The notes below the pieces were generated by a model, which did not search any database, was not told the DNA's origin, and saw only the letters and a program-made list of their open reading frames with translations. This document shows positions 1-9,335 of a stretch of DNA of 33,784 bases, piece after piece. This stretch comes from Jannaschia aquimarina (GTDB lineage: Bacteria; Pseudomonadota; Alphaproteobacteria; Rhodobacterales; Rhodobacteraceae), in contig NZ_JYFE01000044.1 of the NCBI RefSeq assembly GCF_000877395.1, positions 1 to 33,784 on the forward strand. The letters run 5' to 3'. The position numbers were made by a program, and so were the translations under genes. Numbering within the stretch: position 1 is the stretch's first letter; each line of letters starts with the position of its first letter.

Positions 1-29
1 ATCGGACGGGGCGTCGAGCCCCGTCCGAT
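1..29. terminator. Perfect hairpin at left edge, probable terminator
   Basis: Positions 1-11 and 19-29 are perfect inverted copies (11-bp GC-rich stem) around a 7-base loop. It probably ends a transcript from the gene to the left of the window. No T-run follows on the plus strand, so it may be bidirectional or mainly protect a 3' end. Confidence 0.55.
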
Positions 30-31
30 CC

Positions 32-68
32 GAGCCTCCGGCGGGGATATTTGAGAAGCAAAGAAGAC
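32..68 (+). repeat. Rhodobacterales-type intergenic motif (CCTCCGGCGGGGATATTT)
   Basis: Directly after the hairpin comes a GCCTCCGGCGGGGATATTT block followed by a purine-rich AAGCAAAGAAG tail. From memory, very similar stretches occur in many intergenic regions of Rhodobacteraceae, often just downstream of a gene end. Its role is not known to me. Only one clear copy is visible in this window, so calling it a repeat rests on recollection, not on copies seen here. Confidence 0.4.
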
Positions 69-148
69 AGGCGTCGAATGATCGACGGTAAGCCACCAAG
101 TTTATGTCATGAGACATGCATGTTCGCGACATGCAATTAGGCTCTGCC

Positions 149-754
149 TTACGCGAGGGCTTCTCTGATTGCACTGCGGAGGGCGGGGACCGTCTCTTGC
201 TCGAACCAGGGATGCCTCTTGAGCCAGGCGGTGTTGCGCCAGGACGGGTGAGGAAGGCACCAGGTCCGGGGCGCGAGCTCGCGCCAGGCCCGAACCCGGT
301 CGGTGACCCGGCCCTTTCCGAGGTGCCAGTCCTGCGAATAACCTCCGATCAGGAGCGTGACGGGCACGTCGCCGACATGGGCCAGCGCCTCATTCCGCCA
401 CATGGCGGCGCAGACCCGGGGCGGAGGAATATCGCCCCCATTCGCATCATAGCCTGGAAAGCAGAACCCCATCGGGACGATGGCGACCCTGTCCCTGTCC
501 CAGAACGTATCGTCGTCGATTCCCATCCATGCCCGCAACCGCACGCCCGACGGATCGTCGAAGGGCTTGCCGGAGAGATGGGCGCGCATGCCCGGCGCCT
601 GACTGGCGATGAGGACACGCGCGCCCGGACGGAACCAGACAACGGGCGCGGGCCGGTGTGCCGTCTGGGTGGCGGCGAAGCGATCGGCGCAGTGGCGGCA
701 GGCGGCTATGCGATGGGGAACGGGAGCGTCAGGTTGAGGCAGGGCGTCTGGCAT
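149..754 (-). CDS. Uracil-DNA glycosylase family protein
   Basis: A 201-residue protein of the uracil-DNA glycosylase superfamily, which removes uracil or related damaged bases from DNA. A CxxC pair lies near the N-terminus (C19, C22). A family-4/5-like loop follows (QAPG at 52-55, then GKPFDDPSG at 62-70), and near the C-terminus there is an HPS motif (169-171) followed by a WRNTAWLKRHPWFE stretch typical of this subgroup. The usual acidic residue after the first glycine loop is not obvious (the sequence reads GMRAHL), so substrate and activity are uncertain. The ribosome binding site is weak. The gene lies 53 bp downstream of a small unknown gene on the same strand and is probably cotranscribed with it. 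Confidence 0.8.
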   Translation of the reverse strand: MPDALPQPDAPVPHRIAACRHCADRFAATQTAHRPAPVVWFRPGARVLIASQAPGMRAHLSGKPFDDPSGVRLRAWMGIDDDTFWDRDRVAIVPMGFCFPGYDANGGDIPPPRVCAAMWRNEALAHVGDVPVTLLIGGYSQDWHLGKGRVTDRVRAWRELAPRTWCLPHPSWRNTAWLKRHPWFEQETVPALRSAIREALA

Positions 755-807
755 GACCGCCAGCTAGGGCCGCAAGGCGGCCCGCGCCAGTCCGGACGAC
801 CGGAAGA

Positions 808-1128
808 TCACGCGTCGAGCGGAAGTTCGTCGGGCCAGACCACGAGACTTGCGCCGTTGGTCAGAGCGGTCTCTGCGGCGTCCCTGAGGGGGCCGGACTC
901 GATCCCGCGCGCCCCGTTCGGGAGCGGTTTGGTCTGGAGGATACGGAGATGCTGCCAGCCATGGGCCTCTGCGGCTTCGTCCAAGAGATCGCGCGCCGCA
1001 TCGGCGTCGTCGCCGGTGGTGAAGGCGAGCAATGCGTGGCGCGCGCCGGTGCGGTAGGGGGCGGGATCGGAGGCGATGGCCTGACCCACGAAGCAGAAGA
1101 GGCCGGGGTGGTTGGATGCGGGTTGCAT
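808..1128 (-). CDS. Small conserved-looking protein of unknown function
   Basis: A protein of 106 residues that I do not recognise. It has no signal peptide or clear membrane segment. It begins MQPASNHPGLFCFVG, has an acidic helix around residues 38-54 (DDADAARDLLDEAAEA) and ends in an acidic tail. I chose the ATG at 1128 because GAGG lies about 6 bases upstream; an upstream in-frame ATG at 1179 has no such site and would run into the groES control region. It is followed after 53 bp by the glycosylase gene on the same strand. Codon use resembles its neighbours. Confidence 0.6.
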   Translation of the reverse strand: MQPASNHPGLFCFVGQAIASDPAPYRTGARHALLAFTTGDDADAARDLLDEAAEAHGWQHLRILQTKPLPNGARGIESGPLRDAAETALTNGASLVVWPDELPLDA

Positions 1129-1181
1129 GGTGCCTCGACTCGTTAACGTACTAGGTCTCAATGAGTTTAGAGCCGGCACGA

Positions 1182-1246
1182 GGATCGGCCAGCATCGACG
1201 GGGTAAACGATGTTTTTCGCCTGGAACGGATCCGGCTGGCCGATCC
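1182..1246. repeat. 12-bp perfect inverted repeat upstream of groES
   Basis: GGATCGGCCAGC at 1182-1193 is repeated in perfect inverted orientation at 1235-1246, with 41 bases between. It lies in the intergenic region between the small minus-strand gene and the groES promoter. It could fold as a long-armed hairpin or be a paired protein site. No T-run follows. Confidence 0.5.
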
Positions 1247-1291
1247 GGTTGCGGTTCCGTTCGCGGGATGCGAGGAAGGGTAAAGTGTTGT

Positions 1292-1318
1292 TTGGCACTC
1301 TGCCGCGGCGGCTGCCAA
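1292..1318. promoter_or_regulatory. Upstream, degenerate CIRCE-like element
   Basis: TTGGCACTC, a 9-base spacer and GGCTGCCAA. The left arm differs from the CIRCE consensus (TTAGCACTC-N9-GAGTGCTAA) at one position, the right arm at three. The 9-9-9 geometry is exactly that of HrcA operators. It lies 73 bp before a second, better placed element and upstream of the likely -35 box. Confidence 0.5.
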
Positions 1319-1336
1319 AAAAGCCCCGTTCCCCCG

Positions 1337-1365
1337 TTGACAGGTCCGTGCGGTCTTCCTAGCTA
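1337..1365 (+). promoter_or_regulatory. Probable groESL promoter
   Basis: A perfect -35 hexamer TTGACA (1337-1342) is followed after 17 bases by TAGCTA (1360-1365), a weak -10. The CIRCE element begins 8 bases downstream, so HrcA bound there would cover the start of transcription. A heat-shock sigma promoter is not clearly seen. Confidence 0.45.
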
Positions 1366-1373
1366 GCGCTGCG

Positions 1374-1400
1374 TTGGCACTTTCTTGCGGAGAGTGCCAG
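1374..1400. promoter_or_regulatory. CIRCE element (HrcA operator) of groESL
   Basis: TTGGCACTT, a 9-base spacer and GAGTGCCAG form the inverted repeat expected for CIRCE, 32 bp before the groES start and just after the likely promoter. In alphaproteobacteria groESL is commonly repressed by HrcA through this element and released on heat shock. No hrcA gene lies in the window. Confidence 0.8.
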
Positions 1401-1432
1401 CTAGGGAGAAACACCAAGCTGTGAGGCTGACG

Positions 1433-1744
1433 ATGGCTTTCAAACCGCTGCACGACCGCGTCCTGGTCCGCCGCGTCGAATCCGACGAGAAGACCAAGGG
1501 TGGTCTGATCATCCCCGACACCGCCAAGGAAAAGCCCGCCGAGGGTGAAGTCGTCGCCGTCGGCGCCGGCGCGCGCGACGAAGACGGCGATCGGATCGCC
1601 ATGGACGTCAAGGCTGGCGACCGCATTCTGTTCGGCAAGTGGTCGGGCACCGAAATCACGATCGACGGCGAAGAGCTGCTGATCATGAAGGAATCGGACA
1701 TTCTGGGCATCATCGAAGGTTCGGCCGCCGCCAAGGCCGCCTGA
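1433..1744 (+). CDS. groES: Co-chaperonin GroES (10 kDa)
   Basis: A 103-residue GroES, the heptameric cap that closes the GroEL folding chamber in the cytoplasm. It opens with [14 protein letters not shown] and holds the mobile-loop region with [16 protein letters not shown], followed by GEVVAVGAG and the C-terminal ESDILGI segment. Length is normal for the family. The start at 1433 has GAGG a few bases upstream; an in-frame ATG at 1385 lies inside the CIRCE element and would add 16 residues not found in the family. groEL follows after 53 bp in the same operon. Regulation is expected through HrcA at the CIRCE elements upstream. Confidence 0.97.
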   Translation: MAFKPLHDRVLVRRVESDEKTKGGLIIPDTAKEKPAEGEVVAVGAGARDEDGDRIAMDVKAGDRILFGKWSGTEITIDGEELLIMKESDILGIIEGSAAAKAA

Positions 1745-1767
1745 GACGAGATCGACTGAACGTCTGA

Positions 1768-3444
<1,677 letters not shown>

Positions 3445-3466
3445 GCCGGTCCACATGTATTGTCGG

Positions 3467-3492
3467 ACGGGGCGCCTTCGGGCGCCCCGTTT
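3467..3492 (+). terminator. Rho-independent terminator of groESL
   Basis: A perfect 10-bp stem ACGGGGCGCC/GGCGCCCCGT with a TTCG tetraloop, followed by a short TTT. It begins 22 bases after the groEL stop codon. Confidence 0.85.
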
Positions 3493-3634
3493 GCGTTGGT
3501 GACGGCGCGTGGCGGGTGATCGCGCCTCGTATGTCGGGCGGCTGGGATCTTTGGCCTTTGTGGTCCGCCCGGGTCTTCGGATCTGTCCGCCTCGCGTGCC
3601 TGCCAGGCTTCACGGGCGGGCGGCCGGCTATGCA

Positions 3635-3674
3635 GATCCGGATTCACGCCCGGATCCGCGGGCCCGCGCGGGCC
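3635..3674 (-). terminator. Tandem hairpins after kpsE, possible terminator
   Basis: A 14-bp palindrome GGCCCGCGCGGGCC (3661-3674) starts 5 bases after the kpsE stop. It is followed by a 7-bp stem GATCCGG/CCGGATC (3635-3656). Both could form at the end of the minus-strand kpsT-kpsE transcript. No T-run follows, so the call is tentative. Confidence 0.35.
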
Positions 3675-3679
3675 TTGGG

Positions 3680-5227
3680 TCAGCCGCTGACCTGCTCTCT
3701 CAGGATGGCGACCGTCAACGAGATCATCAGATAGATCGCGCCGAAGATGAGGAAGGCCAGAACCGTGTTCTCGAACGCCTTGGGATAGGTCGGCTGGTCC
3801 GGCGGGACGGGGGGGCGCGATGTCGAAAGGTAGCGGACCTGACGGTTCGCTTCGATCCGGGCGGTCTCAAGCTGCTGGGCCGCCTGCTGCAGCAGGAGCT
3901 GGCGCGTCTGGAGGTCCATCTGTGCGACGCCGAGTTCGGCGGTCACCCGCGCGAGTGACGCGGCATCGGTTCCGGCGTCGGTCAGCCCTTCGCGCAGGCG
4001 TGCCAGCTCCTGATCGAGTTGGGCGATGCGGGACCGGGCGATATCGACCCGGGTCTGGTTCGGCCTCCGGTTGGCGAGGAGTTCGTCGAGGCGCAGTCGC
4101 TCCTCCCGGAGCTGGGTCTCGATGGTGCCGATCTGCCCGTAGGCATTCGACAGCTCCGCCTCGGCAGAGACGACGCCGAGTTGTTCCTGCAACTGGACCA
4201 CGCGGGATTGCGCTTCGAGCATCTTGCGCTCCGCTTCCTCGAAGCTGTCGGAGGCGCCTTCCATCTGGTCGCCCCGAAGGCGCGCCGTCAGCTGGTCGAC
4301 GCGTTCCTCGGCATAGTCGATGAGCGATTGACTGAACCGGGCCGACACCGTCGGATCGGCCGCGACGACCTCCAGTTTCACGACCCCTTCGGTGGGGTCG
4401 TAGCCGATCTGGACCATATCGGTGTAGAGCTCGTAGCCCTGTTCCCGCGTCGCGTCCGTATCCAGGCGTTGCAGCGGGTCGATGTCCGGGTCCGAGAAAT
4501 GGGCGCGGAACCCCAGATCTTCGTCGAGTCGGCGATAGGCCTCTCGCGAGAGGAGGTAATCCTGCACCGCGATGCTGTCCTGCTGGCTCGCCAGCCCCGT
4601 CCCGGCGAAGAGTCCACCGAGATTCGCGCCCCCCGCCGCCAGATCCGCCTGCTGGATGATGAAGGTCGAATTCGTCGCGTACATCGGCGTCGCGATGACG
4701 TTGTAGTAATAGCCCGCGATCGCGGTCGGCAGACCGACGAAGAAGGCAAGGCGGACGCCCAGCAGCGCGAGCCTGCGACGGCGGCGGCGGACGATGTCGC
4801 GCTGGATCTCCATGATCTCGGCCGCGCGGCCGGCATCGTCGAGCGGCGCATCGGTCGGCATCGCGGGGGCGGGCGCCTCGCGCCGCGCTGCGGGGACGCC
4901 GGCCGCGCCCTCGTCCGGGGCGTTCGGCACGAGTTGCAGCATGTTCGCCCGCTCGAACGGGTCGATGCCGCGTTCACGAAGTTGGCGGACTGCGTCGAGG
5001 TCCGAGGCGGCCTTGATCCCGTGCTTTTGCGCGATCCGGCGGGCCATGCGCAATTGCCGGCCGGTCAGCGCCTCGGTCGTGGGATCGGGGTCGGTCGCGG
5101 GCGCCGTAGCTGGTGCGGACGTGTCTTGCACCGCAGGCGCCGAGGGTGCCGCGGCGATGGCGGTGGACGGGGCGAAGGACTGCCCCGGCCGGGTCCGGAA
5201 CGCCCGCGCCCTAGGATGCATAGTCAT
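3680..5227 (-). CDS. kpsE: Capsule polysaccharide export protein KpsE-like
   Basis: A 515-residue inner-membrane protein of the polysaccharide co-polymerase/KpsE (BexC, CtrB) type, which links an ABC exporter to the outer-membrane channel for capsule. Residues 1-150 form a Pro/Ala-rich and then helical cytoplasmic extension, including TGRQLRMARRIAQKHG near 55-70. A first membrane segment lies at about 153-174. A large periplasmic part is rich in coiled-coil heptads (about 315-460), and a second membrane segment is at about 488-508. E. coli KpsE is shorter, mostly because it lacks the N-terminal extension. The start ATG overlaps the end of kpsT by 17 bp, indicating translational coupling. A second ATG two codons later is equally possible. 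Confidence 0.85.
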   Translation of the reverse strand: MTMHPRARAFRTRPGQSFAPSTAIAAAPSAPAVQDTSAPATAPATDPDPTTEALTGRQLRMARRIAQKHGIKAASDLDAVRQLRERGIDPFERANMLQLVPNAPDEGAAGVPAARREAPAPAMPTDAPLDDAGRAAEIMEIQRDIVRRRRRRLALLGVRLAFFVGLPTAIAGYYYNVIATPMYATNSTFIIQQADLAAGGANLGGLFAGTGLASQQDSIAVQDYLLSREAYRRLDEDLGFRAHFSDPDIDPLQRLDTDATREQGYELYTDMVQIGYDPTEGVVKLEVVAADPTVSARFSQSLIDYAEERVDQLTARLRGDQMEGASDSFEEAERKMLEAQSRVVQLQEQLGVVSAEAELSNAYGQIGTIETQLREERLRLDELLANRRPNQTRVDIARSRIAQLDQELARLREGLTDAGTDAASLARVTAELGVAQMDLQTRQLLLQQAAQQLETARIEANRQVRYLSTSRPPVPPDQPTYPKAFENTVLAFLIFGAIYLMISLTVAILREQVSG

Positions 5228-5864
5228 AAAGCCTCCGCGCCTCTTCGAGGCTGTCGAAGTGGTATAGCCGCCCGTCGCGCAGGACCGCCGCGCGGTGCGC
5301 GAAGCGTTCCAGGATCTCGGGCTTGTGGCTGACGATCACAACGGTCGACCGCTTGAGCCGTTCCCGGAGGAGTGAGCCCGCCTTGCGGTTGAATTCCACA
5401 TCGGTGGTCGCGGGCATCCCCTCGTCGATGAGGTAGATGTCGAAGTCGAGCGCGAGCAGAAGGGCAAAGCTGAACCGGGCGCGCATGCCTTGACTGTATG
5501 TGGCCACCGGCATCTCGAAATATTCCTCGATCCCGCAGAGCCAGCGGCAGAACGCCTCCAGATAGTCGGGGTCGAGGTCGTAGAGCGTGGCGATGTAGCG
5601 CGCGTTCTCCTTGGCGGATTGCTTGGAATTGACGCCGCCCATGAAGCCCAGCGGGAAGGACACGCGGGAGGTTCGGGTGATCGACCCCTCATCGGGCTTT
5701 TCGAGACCGGCCATCATGTTCACCAGCGTCGTCTTGCCGGTGCCGTTCGGCGCGAGGATACCGAGCGATTGCCCCTCTTCCACCCGGAAGGACGCATTGT
5801 GCAGAATCACCTTGCGGCGTTGTCCGGTCCAGAAGGACTTGGAGACGGTATCGAACTCGATCAT
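5211..5864 (-). CDS. kpsT: Capsule polysaccharide ABC exporter ATPase KpsT-like
   Basis: A 217-residue ABC ATPase of the KpsT/BexA/CtrD group, which powers export of capsular polysaccharide across the inner membrane. It shows a Walker A motif (NGTGKTTL), the signature YSQGMRARFSFAL and a Walker B segment (IYLIDEGMP) where the family has Glu-Gly instead of the usual Glu-Pro, then the H-loop (VIVSHK). The MIEFDTVSKSF start and the length fit the family. The ribosome binding site is weak. It overlaps kpsE. The permease partner KpsM is not in the window; the upstream neighbour is nhaA, 146 bp away on the same strand. A TATTAT at 5937-5942 (minus) could be a -10 box, but no good -35 accompanies it. 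Confidence 0.88.
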   Translation of the reverse strand: MIEFDTVSKSFWTGQRRKVILHNASFRVEEGQSLGILAPNGTGKTTLVNMMAGLEKPDEGSITRTSRVSFPLGFMGGVNSKQSAKENARYIATLYDLDPDYLEAFCRWLCGIEEYFEMPVATYSQGMRARFSFALLLALDFDIYLIDEGMPATTDVEFNRKAGSLLRERLKRSTVVIVSHKPEILERFAHRAAVLRDGRLYHFDSLEEARRLYDYAS

Positions 5865-6010
5865 GAACGGGGCATCGGCCCTATACTAACCACATTTCGG
5901 CCTGCGGATCCTGCATACGCTAGGCGGTGGGTCCTGATAATACCTTAATGCGGCATCAATAGGAGCCGAAGGCGATGGATCGTCGCGCCGGACGGGCCTG
6001 GGCGACCGAC

Positions 6011-7318
6011 CTATCCAGGTTGTTTCTGCACCCGCGTCAGCTTGCCAGCGATGATCGATATGATCGCCGCCCCGAAACTGAAGAGAGCGCCCATCTTCGC
6101 CGCATCCTGCACGGGGCCCGGGTCGAAGGCGACAGAGGCCACGAAGAGCGAGACGGTGAAGCCGATCGCGGCGACGCAGCCGATCACGAAGAGGTCAATT
6201 GTCCGCATCCCCATCGGCAGGCCCAGCCGCAGCGTATGCGCGCCGATATAGCCGAAGAGCATGACACCGACCGGCTTGCCGATGATGAGGCCCGCGAGGA
6301 CGAGCCAGGTCGGCTCTCCGATGGCGGAGAACTCGACGCCCGCATTCAGGAGGCCGAAGAAGAACAGGACGATCTCGACCGGGTGCTTGAGCAGATGCTC
6401 GGTGTGGTTGAGCAGGTCGGTCAGGTATTGCTCGGCCTCGGCGAAGATGCCGAAGGCGCGGTCCGCATGGGGCAGGGTGGGCACGATCGGCAGAAGGCCG
6501 AGCGCCGGGTGCAGGCCCGCCTGAGCGAAGCCGTACCACGACAGGGCACCGGCGATGAGGTAAGGCCAGAACGACAGCTTCTGGCGGACCCAGGTGGATT
6601 TGGTCCGGATCTGGTCGCCCCGGTCGAGGCGGCGGGGCAGCCAGTTGAAGAGCACAAAAACGCCGACCGCCGCCGCCAGCGACAGAAGCAGCCAGAGCGG
6701 CGCGAGGTCCCCTTCGGGGTAGAAGACGGCAAGGATGATAAGGCCCGCCGCGTCGTCAGCGATGGCGAGCAGCAGCAGGAACCGCACAGCCGGGTGACCG
6801 GCGCCGAAGACGAGGCGGCCGACCAGATAGCTGAACGCGATGTCGGTCGCGGTGGGGATGGCCCAGCCATTGGCGACGGCGTTGAAGGTATCGGAGCCGA
6901 GGACGGCGGCCAGGCCCAGATAGACGGCGACCGGGCCGATCATTCCGCCCGCCGTCGCAAAGAGCGGGGTCGCCGCCTTCTTGCCGCGCAGCGAACCATT
7001 TTCGAGGATGACGGCCTCCCAGACCTCCTTGGCGGCGATGGCGAAGAAGAAGGCCATCAGGATGTCGTTCACGAGATAATGGACCGTCAGGACCTTGTGC
7101 GTCTCGGAATGGCCGAACATCTCGACGTCGAGATGGTGAAGCTCCATCGTCTCGACCCAGTGATGGTGGGTGTAGCCGATGAAGTCGTTGAACCAGAGCG
7201 GATACTCGACCAGCAGGTGATAGCTGTGCGCATCGGTATTGGCCCAGATCAGCGCGATGGACGCGCCGAGGATCAGGAGCAGCGAGTAGTTCGTCACGAA
7301 GTTCCAGACGCGATACAT
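6011..7318 (-). CDS. nhaA: Na+/H+ antiporter NhaA
   Basis: A 435-residue polytopic inner-membrane protein of the NhaA family, exchanging external protons for cytoplasmic sodium (pH and salt homeostasis). The hallmark IPTATDIAFS lies at 154-163, corresponding to the Thr-Asp unwound-helix pair of E. coli NhaA. The paired aspartates of the ion site are in AIADDAAGLIIL (D178, D179). About twelve hydrophobic segments can be counted. It is somewhat longer than E. coli NhaA (388). Part of the difference is a His-rich loop at residues 50-75 (THHH, HH, HSETH), probably periplasmic. A GGGGGA ribosome binding site precedes the ATG. It is divergent from the phosphohexomutase gene. Confidence 0.92.
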   Translation of the reverse strand: MYRVWNFVTNYSLLLILGASIALIWANTDAHSYHLLVEYPLWFNDFIGYTHHHWVETMELHHLDVEMFGHSETHKVLTVHYLVNDILMAFFFAIAAKEVWEAVILENGSLRGKKAATPLFATAGGMIGPVAVYLGLAAVLGSDTFNAVANGWAIPTATDIAFSYLVGRLVFGAGHPAVRFLLLLAIADDAAGLIILAVFYPEGDLAPLWLLLSLAAAVGVFVLFNWLPRRLDRGDQIRTKSTWVRQKLSFWPYLIAGALSWYGFAQAGLHPALGLLPIVPTLPHADRAFGIFAEAEQYLTDLLNHTEHLLKHPVEIVLFFFGLLNAGVEFSAIGEPTWLVLAGLIIGKPVGVMLFGYIGAHTLRLGLPMGMRTIDLFVIGCVAAIGFTVSLFVASVAFDPGPVQDAAKMGALFSFGAAIISIIAGKLTRVQKQPG

Positions 7319-7515
7319 CCTGTCCCCCGGCCTGTGATTCCGTTCGGCTTAGGGGAAGGGACCAAGCGGGGCAACAGCACCAAAGGCTGCTGCGGTCCTG
7401 CTGTGGACCGGCGGCGACGCCTCGGGATGGGCGACCGGCCGCCTCGCGCGTTCAGCCGGGGGTTGCCCGGCTTCACGTGTAGGGTATGTGCGGAGCATCA
7501 AGGACGGAGGCCCGA

Positions 7516-9006
7516 ATGAAGCCGCAGACTGACGTTACGCCGAACACCTGGGCCTTTCTGCGCGATCCGATGATCGCGCCCACGGGGTTCCGCGAATACG
7601 ACGCGCGCTGGAAATATCCCGACGCGATCAATCTGCCGGGGGTCACGGCGCTGGGTCTCGGGCTGGGCACGCAGATGCACGCGCGGGGGATCGAGCCGCG
7701 CATCGCGGTCGGCAACGATTACCGAGACTACTCGCTGGCCATCAAGCAGGCGCTGATCCTCGGGCTGACGCAAGCGGGCGTGCATGTGCAGGATATCGGA
7801 CCAGCGATCACGCCGATGGCGTATTTCTCGCAATTCCACCTCGACGCGCCTGCCGTTGCGATGGTCACGGCCTCGCACAACCCGAACGGCTGGACGGGCG
7901 TGAAGATGGGCTTTCAGCGGCCGCTGACCCATGGCCCCGACGAAATGGCCGAGCTGCGCGACATCGTGTTGCAGGGGCGCGGCGAGGCGCGCGACGGTGG
8001 CCGGTGGGAGCGGGTCGACGGCGTGATGGAGGCCTATCTCGACGATCTGGTCGGGGACTTCCGCATGTCGCGGCCGCTCAAGGTGGTCTGCGCGGCGGGT
8101 AACGGGACCGCCGCCGCCTACGGCCCCGAGGTTCTGCGCCGCATCGGGGTCGAGGTCGTCGAGAGCCATTGCGAGCTGGACTACACCTTCCCGCATTACA
8201 ACCCGAACCCCGAAGCCATGGAGATGCTCCACGACATGGCGGATTCCGTGCGCGCGTCGGGTGCGGATCTGGCGCTTGGGTTCGACGGCGACGGGGATCG
8301 ATGCGGCGTGGTGGACGATGAGGGAGAGGAGATTTTCGCCGACAAGGTGGGCGTCATCATGGCGCGGGACCTGTCGGCGCTGCATCCGGGTTCGACCTTC
8401 GTGGCCGACGTCAAGTCGACGGGGCTTTTCGCCTCCGATCCGGTGCTGAAGGAGAACGGCGCCAAGGCCGATTACTGGAAGACCGGGCACAGCCACATGA
8501 AGCGCCGCGTCCACGAGATCGGCGCATTGGCGGGCTTCGAGAAGTCGGGCCACTACTTCCTGGCCGAACCCGTGGGGCGCGGCTACGACGACGGGATGCG
8601 GGTCGCCGTCGAGATCTGCAAGCTGATGGATCGGAACCCCGACAAATCCATGAGCGATCTGCGCAAGGCGCTGCCCACGGTCTACAACACGCCGACCTTG
8701 TCACCGCATTGCCCCGACGAGGAGAAGTACGACACGCTTCAGCGCATCGTCGACCGGATCGTCCCAATGAAGGGCGAAGGGTCGCTGGGTGGGCAGAAGA
8801 TCGTGGATGTCGTGACGGTGAACGGTGCGCGCGTGATGCTCGAGAATGGCGGCTGGGGCCTCGTCCGAGCGTCATCGAATACGCCGAACCTGGTCGTGGT
8901 TTGCGAATCGCCCACCTCGAAGGAGGAGTTGCGCGCCATCTTCGACGATCTGGACGCCATCATCCGGCATGAGCCGAATGTGGGCGATTACGACCAGGCG
9001 TTCTGA
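7516..9006 (+). CDS. Phosphomannomutase/phosphoglucomutase (alpha-D-phosphohexomutase)
   Basis: A 496-residue cytoplasmic phosphohexomutase interconverting hexose 1- and 6-phosphates, which feeds polysaccharide and nucleotide-sugar synthesis. The phosphoserine loop is VTASHNPNGW (S120). The Mg-binding loop is GFDGDGDR (D257, D259, D261). The sugar-binding loop is EKSGHYF, and a C-terminal phosphate-binding stretch reads RASSNTPNL. I place the start at 7516, where GGAGG lies 6 bases upstream; an in-frame ATG at 7486 lacks this. Its TGA overlaps the ATG of the next gene. Between this gene and divergent nhaA there is a 6-bp-stem hairpin at 7393-7410 but no convincing promoter. Substrate preference (mannose or glucose) cannot be read from the sequence alone. 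Confidence 0.92.
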   Translation: MKPQTDVTPNTWAFLRDPMIAPTGFREYDARWKYPDAINLPGVTALGLGLGTQMHARGIEPRIAVGNDYRDYSLAIKQALILGLTQAGVHVQDIGPAITPMAYFSQFHLDAPAVAMVTASHNPNGWTGVKMGFQRPLTHGPDEMAELRDIVLQGRGEARDGGRWERVDGVMEAYLDDLVGDFRMSRPLKVVCAAGNGTAAAYGPEVLRRIGVEVVESHCELDYTFPHYNPNPEAMEMLHDMADSVRASGADLALGFDGDGDRCGVVDDEGEEIFADKVGVIMARDLSALHPGSTFVADVKSTGLFASDPVLKENGAKADYWKTGHSHMKRRVHEIGALAGFEKSGHYFLAEPVGRGYDDGMRVAVEICKLMDRNPDKSMSDLRKALPTVYNTPTLSPHCPDEEKYDTLQRIVDRIVPMKGEGSLGGQKIVDVVTVNGARVMLENGGWGLVRASSNTPNLVVVCESPTSKEELRAIFDDLDAIIRHEPNVGDYDQAF

Positions 9007-9335
9007 TGTTCGAAGCCGGCATGGTTGTGGGCGCGCTGGTGGCGACGGCGGTCGCGTGCCTGGTGCTTTGGGGTCTCTTGCGTCTGGCCTTCCGCCTGGG
9101 GCGGATCCGTGCGGTCTGGGTCGTCGCGGTGCCATTGGGGGCGCTGATCCTCTACGGGGCGGCGATGCTGGGATGGTCACTGATCTCTCCCACGCCGGTA
9201 GAGGTCGATGGCGTGGCAATCCCGGCTTCGGCCTTCCGCACGCAGAGCCTGCTGAACTTCGCGACGCTCTGCGCGCTCTTTGCCGTGCTGGTCACGACGA
9301 CTCTGCGATTGAGACGGCGGAACGCCGAACCATGA
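9006..9335 (+). CDS. Small inner-membrane protein of unknown function
   Basis: A protein of 109 residues with three likely membrane segments (about 5-29, 37-60 and 83-101) and a basic C-terminus (LRLRRRNAEP). I recognise no family. Its ATG uses the last base of the upstream stop (TGATG), and its own TGA overlaps the start of the mscS gene (ATGA). It is therefore translated in a chain between a phosphohexomutase and a mechanosensitive channel. A short extra-membrane loop at about 61-80 has the sequence SPTPVEVDGVAIP. Confidence 0.7.
   Translation: MFEAGMVVGALVATAVACLVLWGLLRLAFRLGRIRAVWVVAVPLGALILYGAAMLGWSLISPTPVEVDGVAIPASAFRTQSLLNFATLCALFAVLVTTTLRLRRRNAEP

Noticed and set aside
5975-7519. 514-codon open frame on the plus strand opposite nhaA
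   Set aside because: Composition is Arg/Glu/Asp-rich and without family resemblance, while the minus strand encodes a clear NhaA.
8846-9331. Upstream extension of the mscS frame
   Set aside because: It overlaps the end of the phosphohexomutase and the whole small membrane protein in another phase. The signal peptide and the ATGA overlap place the true start at 9332.
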